From Pseudomonadaceae bacterium (GTDB taxonomy: Bacteria; Pseudomonadota; Gammaproteobacteria; Pseudomonadales; Azotimanducaceae), in the NCBI GenBank assembly GCA_024743175.1, contig JANSXA010000007.1:124001-188000 (forward strand): DNA of 64,000 bases. Direction: 5' to 3'. The stretch's first letter is position 1. Each line of letters starts with the position of its first letter. Made by a program: the position numbers and the translations under genes. Positions 8,972 through 17,402 of this stretch are shown piece by piece. Below the pieces are notes generated by a model. It was given only the letters and a program-made list of their open reading frames with translations, did no database searches and was not told the DNA's origin.

Positions 8972-9259
8972 TCAGCTGGGTTGGGGCCTCAAGATCTGGC
9001 CCATGGGGCCAATCAGCATGTTGTCTTGTTTGGCCAGTACCACAGTGCCTTGCGGGCTGGTGACAATGATGTTGTTGCCGTGAGTGGTGTAGTCCGCTGC
9101 TACCGTGACTTCCAGCACGGTGATATAAACCTTGTCGTTGGCGCGGAAGTCGTAAGCAGTGGTGCCTAATTCATCTGTGTAAACACCGCTCAAGCCCTGA
9201 GAACAAGAGCTCAAACTCAAAAACGTGAGGAAAACTATGGCTTTTGCTGGAGCTTGCAT
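8972..9259 (-). CDS. Small lipoprotein, unknown function
   Basis: A 95-residue protein with a short hydrophobic leader and a lipobox-like LSSC at residues 16-19, so it is predicted to be lipid-anchored in the envelope. The mature part is beta-rich (GVYTDELGTTAYDF, VYITVLEVTVAADY, TSPQGTVVLAKQDN) and resembles small single-domain beta proteins that read as paired 'value/default' strands. It is first in the minus-strand three-gene set and divergent from the XRE/TPR regulator at 9399. No family assigned. Confidence 0.65.
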   Translation of the reverse strand: MQAPAKAIVFLTFLSLSSCSQGLSGVYTDELGTTAYDFRANDKVYITVLEVTVAADYTTHGNNIIVTSPQGTVVLAKQDNMLIGPMGQILRPQPS

Positions 9260-9322
9260 ATGGGCTGACCAGACAGATGATTCCGGCCCAGCATCATGTT
9301 CTGCTGGCTTATTTGCAGCTGC

Positions 9323-9379
9323 AGATAGCGTCAGATAGCGCTAGTTAGGTTGAAATAACGGCAAATCTGGTTAAATCTG
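9323..9379. promoter_or_regulatory. Two 10-bp-spaced direct repeats in divergent promoter region
   Basis: AGATAGCG occurs at 9323-9330 and 9333-9340, and AAATCTG at 9363-9369 and 9373-9379. Each pair has a 10-bp period, so both copies would lie on the same DNA face. They sit between the minus-strand lipoprotein start (9259) and the regulator start (9399). They are candidate binding sites for the HTH of that regulator or for polymerase-proximal control; the evidence is only their spacing and location. Confidence 0.3.
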
Positions 9380-9398
9380 TGCCTGCACAGGAGAATTA

Positions 9399-11498
9399 AT
9401 GAGCGTGACCTCATCGCATACATCACCTCAACGGCGCAGAGGTGTGCAGGCCTCCCGAAGTAAACTTTCGGAAGCTCTGACCGCTGCAGGTCATAAAACT
9501 CAGGCGGCTTTGGCTGACCACATTGCTGATCTCGAAGGGCTTGAGAACGCTCCCAGAGATATGGTTAACCGCGCTTTCCGTGAGTTACCGGTGGAACCCA
9601 CCTCGCTGGAACGTATTGCCCGGGCACTCAATGTGCCTGCCCATACCTTATATAAAAGTTCAGACGAACCGGACCGGGACGCTCAAGGCACCTCCCGGAG
9701 ATTGCAGTTTGCAGTGCCTGGCAAATTTCGCGGCATTAGCTGGCTGGCTGTTCTGGGAGTGCTGTCGGTGGCGCTCTGGCAATGGTGGCCTGAGTTGGCA
9801 CCACAACCGATGGTGGATACCGGTAATGAGGCGTTAATGCTGGGTCTCGGTAACCCGCATATTGTTGTCATGCCCGTGACCAACCAACATGGTGATACCA
9901 ACCTGGCCGATAAGCTGACGAGTGCACTGCGTGCCAGTCTGGCAACGCATTATCAGGTAGCCAGCGCAACCGCGACCGCAACCCTGCAGGAGGTGAATGT
10001 TCAGGAGGTGGCAAGCCGTTTGCGCTCAGATATTGTTGTGGAGGGGGAAGTTGTCAGCACCGGTTTCAAGAACGGTCCTGGGCGATTGTCCGGTGTGCGG
10101 TTTTTTGCACTCATTGATGGTGTTCGGCAGCAGTTCTGGGCAGAAAGCTTCCCTACAGTTGCACTGGGTGGACTGCTGTCGGGGATTGTAGACAGGACAA
10201 CGATAGCGCTTGCCAGGGCATACAATCCTGGGCACGCTGATCTTCCCCACTTCCCATTAGCACCGGTGCAGGATGATTATCTTGCTGGTGAAGCCCTGTT
10301 AGATGCGCCTTCCAATGAGCTTAACCTCAAACGCGCGCAAACGCGTTTTGAAGCGGCATTACGTCAGGATAGTAACTATGCTCTGGCCCATGCGGGTCTA
10401 TGCCAGGCATTGTTGGAAGAGCATTGGATGTTCGAAGAAGATCGCATGCTGCAGGATGCTTCCCGAGCCTGCGGGCAGGCGTTGCTGCTGAATCCCGAAC
10501 ATCCTGTGGTTGCCTCTGCCCATGCCCACTTTCTAACCCGCACAGGACGTAAAGAAGACGGGCTCACCCTGTACAGGAAAATCACTGAGAACCATCCACT
10601 GGATGCGTCAGCCTGGACCGGGCTGGCAGCCAGCTTACTGGATTATTATCGTCAGACAGGCAAGGAAGCTGACCTGACCGCAGCAAAATCAGCAGCCAGG
10701 CAAGCGGCTGACACAGATCCATTTGTGTGGAAACCATTGTTTAATCTGGCCACCATGCAGTGGTTTTCAGGCGATGTCGCGGCGGCAATAGAAGTCAGCG
10801 AAGAAGCGCTTAGAAGAGACGAAAACGAATACGTGCTGGCTAATCTGGGTACGTTCTACATGTGCAGGGGTGATTTTGAGCAGGCCCGCACAAGCTACAC
10901 CAGAGCTCGGGAGCTGGCACCTGGCTCATACGTGGGTGACGAATTTCTCGGTATGGCTCATTATTTTTTAGGTGAATACGAAGTAGCGGCGCGATTGCGC
11001 CGACGTGCAATTGATGCCATTGGTGATGGCGCGCCGGAAGTGCATGAAATGTGGGGGCAGTTAGGGGATGCTTATCGTCATAGCGGCGCAATCGAGGCTG
11101 CGATAGATGCTTATCAGCGTGCTGCAGAAATTGCGGAACGAGATTTTCTGCGCGGCGCGCGCCCCTCCGCTGACAACGCTGCACGCGCCTACTACTACCT
11201 GGTACTGCATGAGCTTGACCCGCAAAGGGTTCCCGATGCGACATTAGCCCAGGTGTTAGCCAGCCTTGATGAAATTTCCAGCGATATCAACGAAGCAACT
11301 GCACATCGCCGTATGGCACAGATCTGGGTGCTACGCAAAGCATGGGGAAAAGCCGCAGATGCCGTTGAGCGGGCAACCAGCAAATGTGCCGGATATGGCA
11401 TGTTGCCGGACTTTCAGGTGTTGGGATTACAAACAACCAGTCGCGTTGAGAAAATGGTGAACGCGCAGATTTCCGACTACGAATATCTGCAGCCATAA
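9399..11498 (+). CDS. Membrane-anchored XRE-like HTH regulator with TolB-like and TPR domains
   Basis: A 699-residue protein starting at ATG 9399 behind CAGGAGAA. Residues about 18-90 form an XRE-like helix-turn-helix (KLSEALTAAGHKTQAALADH ... LERIARALNVPAHTLYKS). One membrane span (about 112-128) is followed by a periplasmic domain like the N-terminal TolB/FlgO-type fold seen in CadC-like regulators (IVVMPVTNQHGDTNLADKL), then TPR repeats (about 300-600). It could sense an envelope signal and control the divergent genes 6464-9259. Its last dozen residues (NAQISDYEYLQP) align in register with the PBP1B tail (NVPIPDFENLQT), so its C-terminus appears to have been captured from an mrcB 3' end. 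Confidence 0.75.
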   Translation: MSVTSSHTSPQRRRGVQASRSKLSEALTAAGHKTQAALADHIADLEGLENAPRDMVNRAFRELPVEPTSLERIARALNVPAHTLYKSSDEPDRDAQGTSRRLQFAVPGKFRGISWLAVLGVLSVALWQWWPELAPQPMVDTGNEALMLGLGNPHIVVMPVTNQHGDTNLADKLTSALRASLATHYQVASATATATLQEVNVQEVASRLRSDIVVEGEVVSTGFKNGPGRLSGVRFFALIDGVRQQFWAESFPTVALGGLLSGIVDRTTIALARAYNPGHADLPHFPLAPVQDDYLAGEALLDAPSNELNLKRAQTRFEAALRQDSNYALAHAGLCQALLEEHWMFEEDRMLQDASRACGQALLLNPEHPVVASAHAHFLTRTGRKEDGLTLYRKITENHPLDASAWTGLAASLLDYYRQTGKEADLTAAKSAARQAADTDPFVWKPLFNLATMQWFSGDVAAAIEVSEEALRRDENEYVLANLGTFYMCRGDFEQARTSYTRARELAPGSYVGDEFLGMAHYFLGEYEVAARLRRRAIDAIGDGAPEVHEMWGQLGDAYRHSGAIEAAIDAYQRAAEIAERDFLRGARPSADNAARAYYYLVLHELDPQRVPDATLAQVLASLDEISSDINEATAHRRMAQIWVLRKAWGKAADAVERATSKCAGYGMLPDFQVLGLQTTSRVEKMVNAQISDYEYLQP

Positions 11499-11568
11499 CC
11501 AGGTTGCCAAATCAATTCCGGCAGCGGGTGGCGACGCTGGTTTGGCAGTCAATAACTACCTATCATTA
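11460..11568 (+). pseudogene. mrcB 3'-end remnant containing direct repeat copy 2 (candidate attR)
   Basis: In the phase of mrcB this segment reads NAQISDYEYLQP, a stop, then PGCQINSGSGW and RRWFGSQ with a stop at 11553-11555, parallel to the true PBP1B tail. Bases 11512-11568 match 5983-6039 at 56 of 57 positions; 11460-11511 match 5931-5982 at only 33 of 52. It lies 29 bases before the TPR lipoprotein gene, the probable ancestral position of the mrcB end. The upstream part overlaps the end of the regulator gene. Confidence 0.8.
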
Positions 11569-11584
11569 ACGGCTCCTACGCAGC

Positions 11585-12115
11585 ATGATCATAGCGAGTC
11601 CAGTGATTGTAATCCGCACGCCTCATCAATCCTTTTTGCCAACCCTACTCGCACTTGTGCTGCTGGTGTGGTCATCCGGATGCGCCACGCCACCCATTAC
11701 TCCGCCGGTGATTGAAGAAGCAGGCACCGCGCCGATTGAACGTGAGGTTGTAGAGCCAGATACGGCTGCAACACAGGCCACACCAGACACCTCAGCTGCA
11801 ACCATTGCACTCCTGGCTCAAGCCCAGGCTGCACTGTCAGACGATGCGCCGCAAACCGCCATTACCTATCTGGAACGTGCGGTACGCATCGATCCGCGCA
11901 ACCCGCAGCTCTGGATAGAGCTCAGCGCAGCTCACCTGGCAGATAACAATCTCGCCGCTGCCAACCAGCATATACGCAAGGCTATTGCCCTGGCTGGAAA
12001 CGACCCTGCGCAGAGCCGCTCTGCATGGCTACAAATGGCTGATATCCGCGAAGCAGAGGGCAATCGCCGCGAGGCTGACGCCATCCGGCGGCGTTTTAGC
12101 GCGGTGCGTGGATAA
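11585..12115 (+). CDS. TPR-repeat lipoprotein
   Basis: A 176-residue envelope protein with a long leader whose hydrophobic core (about 17-31) ends in the lipobox WSSGC (Cys at about 33). A Pro/Thr-rich linker follows, then TPR-like helices (about 75-170: AQAALSDDAPQTAITYLERA, DPRNPQLWIELSAAHLADNN). Small TPR lipoproteins next to mrcB are common in gammaproteobacteria. In this window the two genes are separated by the 5.5-kb island, with a mrcB tail fragment directly upstream. A role in PBP1B-dependent wall synthesis is plausible by context only. Confidence 0.75.
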   Translation: MIIASPVIVIRTPHQSFLPTLLALVLLVWSSGCATPPITPPVIEEAGTAPIEREVVEPDTAATQATPDTSAATIALLAQAQAALSDDAPQTAITYLERAVRIDPRNPQLWIELSAAHLADNNLAAANQHIRKAIALAGNDPAQSRSAWLQMADIREAEGNRREADAIRRRFSAVRG

Positions 12116-12267
12116 ACCCAGCTGACAGCAGCTAGTTCTCAAAGCTGCTCTTTTCCGACGGCCGCAGATGAACTGGCTTCAAAAGCGGCAAACTATTTCC
12201 CCCTCTACACCGACTTAAATCTCAGCCAATCCTTATGGCCTATGGGATCACCTAAAAAGAGATAATA

Positions 12268-13569
12268 ATGAGCCCCCAGAACTCAGCCCAAAATCGCCCC
12301 CCATCCGGTGCAAACATGGATCGGGTGATCGCCAGAAAGTCATTTTTTACACAACCGTGGGTAAAGTGGGTTGCCATTATTCTTGTCGGGATAGCGTTTG
12401 CTGCATTTTTCCTCGCAAACTACAACGGGCAGTCCTTCGCCATCGAAGGCAGCCGCATCACCGTAGCGCCGGTGGTTGCTGACCAATTCGAAGACTACAT
12501 CCCCATACGCGGCCGAGTGACCCCCCTTAAAACTGTTTTTCTCGATGTTATCGAAGGTGGCCAGGTCCAGGAACGACTCGTTGAAGACGGCGCAAGTGTT
12601 ACAGCAGGCCAGCTCCTTGTGACTTTGAACAACACTTCCCTGCAACTCGATGTCACACGCAATGAGGCGATGGTCACCGAGCAGTTGAACAACATGCGCA
12701 CAATCGAACTGCAACTGGAGCAAAACCGTTTGCAGCACAAACGCGCTCTGGTTGAGATGGACTATCAGATTCAAAGACTGCAGCGTCAGGTTGAACGACT
12801 ATCGAACCTCGACCAGGCAGGGGTCGCCGCCAAAAGTCAATTAGAGGATAGCCAGGACGAACTGGAATACTACCGCAAGCGACGAGAAGTCACTCTCGAG
12901 AGCCAGGAAACTGATGCCAAACTGCAGGAAACCCAGCTCAAATTTCTCCGCCAGTCTGCGCAGCAGTTAGAAGGGAACTTGCGTCTGGCTCGAACAAACC
13001 TCGATGCCCTGAACGTACGCGCACCGGTATCGGGGAAACTCTCAGGATTCAATATTGAGGTCGGGCAAAGCATTCAACGCGGAGGGCGCCTGGGTCAAAT
13101 AGACGACCCGGATGACTTCAAGTTGCGCGCCTCCGTCGATGAGTTTTACCTCAGTCGTGTAGATATTGGTTTGCAGGTGCGTTACGACCGGGATGACGAA
13201 TATTTCTTAACTGTGCAGAAAATATATCCACAGGTGCAGGATGGACAGTTTGAACTGGACCTCCACTTCGACGGTGAGCAGCCACAAGATATCAAACGCG
13301 GTCAGACTCTACAGGCTCGCCTGACCCTTGGCGATGCAACCGAAGCTCTGATAATCCCAAACGGAACTTTCTTTCAGGATACCGGTGGCAACTGGATATT
13401 TGTTTTATCTGACGACGCCAGTGAAGCCCATCGACGCAACGTCCGCCTTGGTCGTCGCAACACCAAATACATCGAAATACTGGACGGCTTAGCCGTGGGA
13501 GAGCGTGTCATTACCAGCGCCTACTCCAGTTTTAAAGAGATGGACCATCTCATTATCCAAGAGGACTGA
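12268..13569 (+). CDS. HlyD/MacA-type periplasmic adaptor subunit
   Basis: A 433-residue membrane-fusion protein with one N-terminal membrane segment (about 34-51), lipoyl-like half-motifs around residues 85-120 (VQERLVEDGASVTAGQLLVT), a long coiled-coil hairpin (about 125-245), the second lipoyl half (NVRAPVSGKLSGFNIEVGQS) and a beta-barrel end. It would bridge an inner-membrane exporter to an outer-membrane channel. It is first in a tight operon with the ATPase (3-bp gap) and permease (adjacent). No TolC gene is in the window, so the outer-membrane partner must be elsewhere. Substrate unknown. Confidence 0.88.
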   Translation: MSPQNSAQNRPPSGANMDRVIARKSFFTQPWVKWVAIILVGIAFAAFFLANYNGQSFAIEGSRITVAPVVADQFEDYIPIRGRVTPLKTVFLDVIEGGQVQERLVEDGASVTAGQLLVTLNNTSLQLDVTRNEAMVTEQLNNMRTIELQLEQNRLQHKRALVEMDYQIQRLQRQVERLSNLDQAGVAAKSQLEDSQDELEYYRKRREVTLESQETDAKLQETQLKFLRQSAQQLEGNLRLARTNLDALNVRAPVSGKLSGFNIEVGQSIQRGGRLGQIDDPDDFKLRASVDEFYLSRVDIGLQVRYDRDDEYFLTVQKIYPQVQDGQFELDLHFDGEQPQDIKRGQTLQARLTLGDATEALIIPNGTFFQDTGGNWIFVLSDDASEAHRRNVRLGRRNTKYIEILDGLAVGERVITSAYSSFKEMDHLIIQED

Positions 13570-13572
13570 CCT

Positions 13573-14265
13573 ATGCTGAGCCTGAAAGATCTTTCCAAAT
13601 TCTATCGCACAGAAGACATTGAGACCGTCGCTCTGGATAACATCAACGTAGAGATTGCGGATGGTGAGTTTGTAGCCATCATGGGGCCTTCCGGATGTGG
13701 TAAATCAACGCTGCTGAATATCATCGGCATGCTGGATAGCCCATCACAAGGTCAGTACATATTCAAAGGTCAGGACATATCCGGGGAGAGCGAGTCCTCA
13801 TTGGCGCAGATTCGAAAAACCAACATAGGTTTTATTTTCCAGTCTTTTAACCTGATTGATGAACTGACCGTCGAAGAGAACGTCGAACTTGCGTTGTTAT
13901 ATCACGACCTGCCGAGCAGCGAACGTCGTGAAAAGACCGCCTGGATCATGGATAAAGTGGGGATCTCCCACCGCGCTAAACATCGACCAAGTCAGTTATC
14001 AGGGGGCCAACAACAGAGAGTCGCGGTAGCACGCGCCATTGTTGGCGGCCAGTCGTTGATACTTGCCGATGAGCCAACGGGCAACCTGGATAGTCAACAC
14101 GGCCAGGAAGTCATGGATATGTTGGTCTCTCTCAACGAAGAAGGCAGCACCATCATCATGGTGACGCACAGCCCCGTGCATGCACAGATAGCAAAACGCA
14201 GTATTAACCTGTTCGATGGTCAGGTTGTCGAGGGCGATCAGGTCAACGCGGTGCTCGGAGGCTAA
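13573..14265 (+). CDS. ABC transporter ATP-binding protein (MacB/LolD type)
   Basis: A 230-residue nucleotide-binding protein with Walker [10 protein letters not shown] (38-46), Q-loop FIFQSFNL, signature [14 protein letters not shown], Walker B LILADEP and switch His in VTHS. These are the hallmarks of the MacB/LolD/FtsE subgroup, which powers conformational change in FtsX-like permeases rather than classic transport. It starts 3 bp after the adaptor gene and its stop abuts the permease ATG, so it is clearly the ATPase of that system. Confidence 0.95.
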   Translation: MLSLKDLSKFYRTEDIETVALDNINVEIADGEFVAIMGPSGCGKSTLLNIIGMLDSPSQGQYIFKGQDISGESESSLAQIRKTNIGFIFQSFNLIDELTVEENVELALLYHDLPSSERREKTAWIMDKVGISHRAKHRPSQLSGGQQQRVAVARAIVGGQSLILADEPTGNLDSQHGQEVMDMLVSLNEEGSTIIMVTHSPVHAQIAKRSINLFDGQVVEGDQVNAVLGG

Positions 14266-16686
14266 ATGCTCAGCAACTATATTCTTATCGCCTGGCGTCA
14301 GCTCGCCAAGAACAAGCTTTATGCAACTATCAACATCATTGGTCTGGCTGTTGGCTTGATCGTCTATGTACTGGGCTCAAGCATTGTAGATTATGAAGAA
14401 AGCTATGATCTGTTCTGGGAGAACAGCGAGCGCATTTTCACCGTTGGTTCCCTTTTTGGCCCATCCGCCAATATCGGCGTCTCCGAAACTGATGGCATCT
14501 ACACTGCATTCGCACCGTTCATAAAAACGGAGATTGACGATATCGAAGCCGTGGCCCGTACCGTCGGTCGCGAGTTTCTTGTCAGCATCAATGACGATCA
14601 CTACTACCAACGGATACAGTTTGCTGACCCGGAGTTTCTACAGATTTTCGACTTTGACTATCTGGAAGGCGATCCCTCGGCGCTCACCAACCCACAGGGT
14701 GTGCTTCTGACAGCCGATGCTAAAAAGAAGTTTTTCGGCAGTGAGCCTGCTCTGGGTAAAACCCTGAAGCTGGATCACAACGTTGAGTTACATGTGAGCG
14801 CTGTTGTTGAAAATTTACCTAAACACACACACCTTTCCGGGTCCATTACATCGAGTGGCGCATTCGAAGTGGTCGCCCCCTTGGACGCGTTGAACCAAGC
14901 CATCGACTATGACCTTGCAGGCAACTTCAATAATCTTTCTTCCGGAGACAACACTTACATTCTGGTTGCGCAGGGGCGAGACAGGAATTGGTTACAAAGT
15001 GCGATGGACGGAATTTTTCAGAGGCACTACCCGGACCCTGATCAGGATTTCATAGCCGGCTTGAAAGTTCGCGAGTTGGTTAAAATGAATACGGTCATAT
15101 GGGACGCTGTGGGTTTACCGGTGATGGACTCTGTTCGTTTACTGGCCTTACTGGTCCTTATTGTGGCCATTGTGAACTACACCAACCTTGCGACCGCACA
15201 ATCTCTGGGACGCATACGCGAGATCGGTATGCGCAAGACAATGGGCGCAACCCGGGCACAGCTGGTTGGCCAGTTTCTGATTGAAGGGCTGGGGGTTGTG
15301 CTTATCAGCATGTGTATCTGTATCCTGGCTTTGACTGTGCTGGTACCCTTTTTCAATGATGCGTGGGACAAAGCACTGAGCTTTGACTTACTGACCACAG
15401 CACCCTGGCTACTAACCACGACTCTTCTGGTCGGCCTGGCTGCGGGTGTGTATCCAGCTGTTCTGATCACCCGCACTTCTCCAATCGAAGCCTTGCGTGC
15501 GGGAGCCAGCAGCGGTGCCAGCGGAGGTCATTTCAGAACTGGAATGCTGATCCTGCAGTTCGCCATTTCCATATTCATGCTGGCCATGGTTGCCGTTGTA
15601 TTTCTGCAGAACAAGCGCGTCGAGGAATCCGCGGAAATCTATCCTAAATCACAAATCCTGACCCTCTCTCGTCTGCGGATCGAGGCAATACAGGCCCGTC
15701 TGGATACGCTGCGCAATGAAGTTCTGCAGATTCCGGGCGTTGAAGAAATGACTTACGCCAGCCAGTTGCCTTTCGAACAGAGCAACTCAGGATTCAGCGC
15801 TACCCGGCAACCCGGCAACAAAGAGGCTTCAATGTTGCTTAATCAGATCTGGGTCGATGGGCATTTCTTTAAAACGTTAGATATTCCCATCATCGCTGGT
15901 CGAACCCTGAATGACGCCATTTCCGCAGACACCGTCGGTGAGAGCATTGCCAATGTAGTAGTCAATGAGCTGGCACTTAACAAGCTGGGTATTTCTTCTC
16001 CCGGAGAGGCACTTGGAGAACAATTCTTCGACTATTCTGATGACGGCGAGGGCCTGACATATACAATCGTTGGCGTCGTTCCTGATCAGAATTTCCAGGG
16101 TTTTCACAACGAAATCAAGCCGTTGGTGTTCAAAATGCGGCCGTCAAATTTTTCGAGTGGCGCTATTCGCGTGAAATCAGCAGATACGGCTGGTGTGCGA
16201 GCTCAGGTGGAAGCAGTATGGGTACGTTTAGTGCCGGACTATCCCGTCCAGGCCGGTTACCTCGAGGACGAATTCCAGGACACGTACAGCGTTTATCGTA
16301 ACATCGCCAGTATTCTGGGCGGCTTTGCTCTGATGGCCATGTTGCTCAGCCTCATGGGATTGTTTGGACTTGCTGCTTTCATGGCCGCAAGTCGGACCAA
16401 GGAAATTGGCATCCGCAAAGTGATGGGGGCCTCGTCGGTACAAATTACCCGATTGCTCATCTGGCGGTTTTCAAAACCGGTGATGTGGGCGTTACTGATC
16501 GCTTTACCATTGTCTTATCTGGCGGCAAATCAGTTCCTGCTCTTTTTTGCAGATCGCATTAACATTGTTGAGGTTGTGGTCCTCTGCTCCGGAGTTATTG
16601 CTGTCCTCGTCTCCTGGTTTGTTGTAGGTATTCACGCCGCCCGCATTGCCAAAGCTAATCCAATAGTCGCATTACGCTACGAATAG
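14266..16686 (+). CDS. ABC transporter permease with two FtsX/MacB halves
   Basis: An 806-residue permease made of two MacB-like halves. Each has a periplasmic MacB_PCD-like region (about 40-280 and 450-670) and a group of membrane segments. The first half starts with NYILIAWRQLAKNKLYATIN, typical of the family, and later contains REIGMRKTMGATRAQLV; the second has the matching KEIGIRKVMGASSVQIT. Eight membrane segments in all are expected. With the adaptor and ATPase it forms a three-gene exporter or mechanotransmission complex. The convergent LuxR-type two-component genes next door may or may not control it. Confidence 0.92.
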   Translation: MLSNYILIAWRQLAKNKLYATINIIGLAVGLIVYVLGSSIVDYEESYDLFWENSERIFTVGSLFGPSANIGVSETDGIYTAFAPFIKTEIDDIEAVARTVGREFLVSINDDHYYQRIQFADPEFLQIFDFDYLEGDPSALTNPQGVLLTADAKKKFFGSEPALGKTLKLDHNVELHVSAVVENLPKHTHLSGSITSSGAFEVVAPLDALNQAIDYDLAGNFNNLSSGDNTYILVAQGRDRNWLQSAMDGIFQRHYPDPDQDFIAGLKVRELVKMNTVIWDAVGLPVMDSVRLLALLVLIVAIVNYTNLATAQSLGRIREIGMRKTMGATRAQLVGQFLIEGLGVVLISMCICILALTVLVPFFNDAWDKALSFDLLTTAPWLLTTTLLVGLAAGVYPAVLITRTSPIEALRAGASSGASGGHFRTGMLILQFAISIFMLAMVAVVFLQNKRVEESAEIYPKSQILTLSRLRIEAIQARLDTLRNEVLQIPGVEEMTYASQLPFEQSNSGFSATRQPGNKEASMLLNQIWVDGHFFKTLDIPIIAGRTLNDAISADTVGESIANVVVNELALNKLGISSPGEALGEQFFDYSDDGEGLTYTIVGVVPDQNFQGFHNEIKPLVFKMRPSNFSSGAIRVKSADTAGVRAQVEAVWVRLVPDYPVQAGYLEDEFQDTYSVYRNIASILGGFALMAMLLSLMGLFGLAAFMAASRTKEIGIRKVMGASSVQITRLLIWRFSKPVMWALLIALPLSYLAANQFLLFFADRINIVEVVVLCSGVIAVLVSWFVVGIHAARIAKANPIVALRYE

Positions 16687-16717
16687 GGCGTGGGCTCGGG
16701 GTGGTCCTGAGAGCATG

Positions 16718-17392
16718 TTACAAAGACTGGTCGCCGATCAAACCACGCCGTCTTGCTTCAAGGGTCGCTTCAGCGCGTGATGATACCTGCAGCTTACGAT
16801 AGATAGTTTTGACATAACCGGCAGCAGTGTTAGGGCTGATCTCGAGCAGGTCAGCCACTTTTTTCACGGTAAAACCCTTAGCCAGCAAGGCCAGCACGTC
16901 CTGTTCTCGTTCTGTCAAAGATGCTTCCGGTACTTCCGGCGCGGCACGATGAAAATGATCTAACACGCGTCGTGCAATCTTCGGCGACAAGGCCGGACGC
17001 CCTTCGATAATACCCGCTAACATCGTTACCACACTGGCCTGGGGCTCATCCTTTAAAAGGTAGCCCTGGGCACCTGCACGTAAAGCTGCAAACACGTGCG
17101 CATCGTCCTCAAACACGGTCGTGACAACAATGGTACACGCATCCCGGTGTACACTGAGGCGTTCAATGAGACGCAGACCCGAGCCATCAGGTAACTGCAG
17201 ATCAACAATGGCCAGCCAAGGTACCTGTCGATCGAGTTCACTCAGCGCACTTTCCAGCGTGGGACATTGCGCCAGCTCAACACCTGGAAAGGCAGCCGTA
17301 ACAGCTGCGGATAACCACGCCCTGGCGTCTTCATGGTCCTCAAGTATCAGTGCAAGCCCAGGTGAATTCATCTTGTCATTGTAACCAGACAT
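16718..17392 (-). CDS. LuxR/NarL-family response regulator
   Basis: A 224-residue regulator with an N-terminal receiver (acidic ED at 18-19, phospho-acceptor Asp64 in IVDLQLPDG, Lys in LLKDEP) and a C-terminal LuxR HTH (LTEREQDVLALLAKGFTVKK, about 160-215). It starts 10 bp after the histidine kinase gene on the same strand and must be its partner. A second in-frame ATG at codon 8 (MNSPGL) is possible. Likely targets are nearby promoters; the perfect palindrome at 24981 upstream of the autotransporter is one candidate. Confidence 0.93.
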   Translation of the reverse strand: MSGYNDKMNSPGLALILEDHEDARAWLSAAVTAAFPGVELAQCPTLESALSELDRQVPWLAIVDLQLPDGSGLRLIERLSVHRDACTIVVTTVFEDDAHVFAALRAGAQGYLLKDEPQASVVTMLAGIIEGRPALSPKIARRVLDHFHRAAPEVPEASLTEREQDVLALLAKGFTVKKVADLLEISPNTAAGYVKTIYRKLQVSSRAEATLEARRRGLIGDQSL

Positions 17393-17402
17393 ACTGTTAA
17401 CC

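Noticed and set aside
6027-11511. Prophage or integrative conjugative element
   Set aside because: No integrase, phage structural or conjugation genes; only flanking repeats and an IS fragment, so a small island is the most that can be said.
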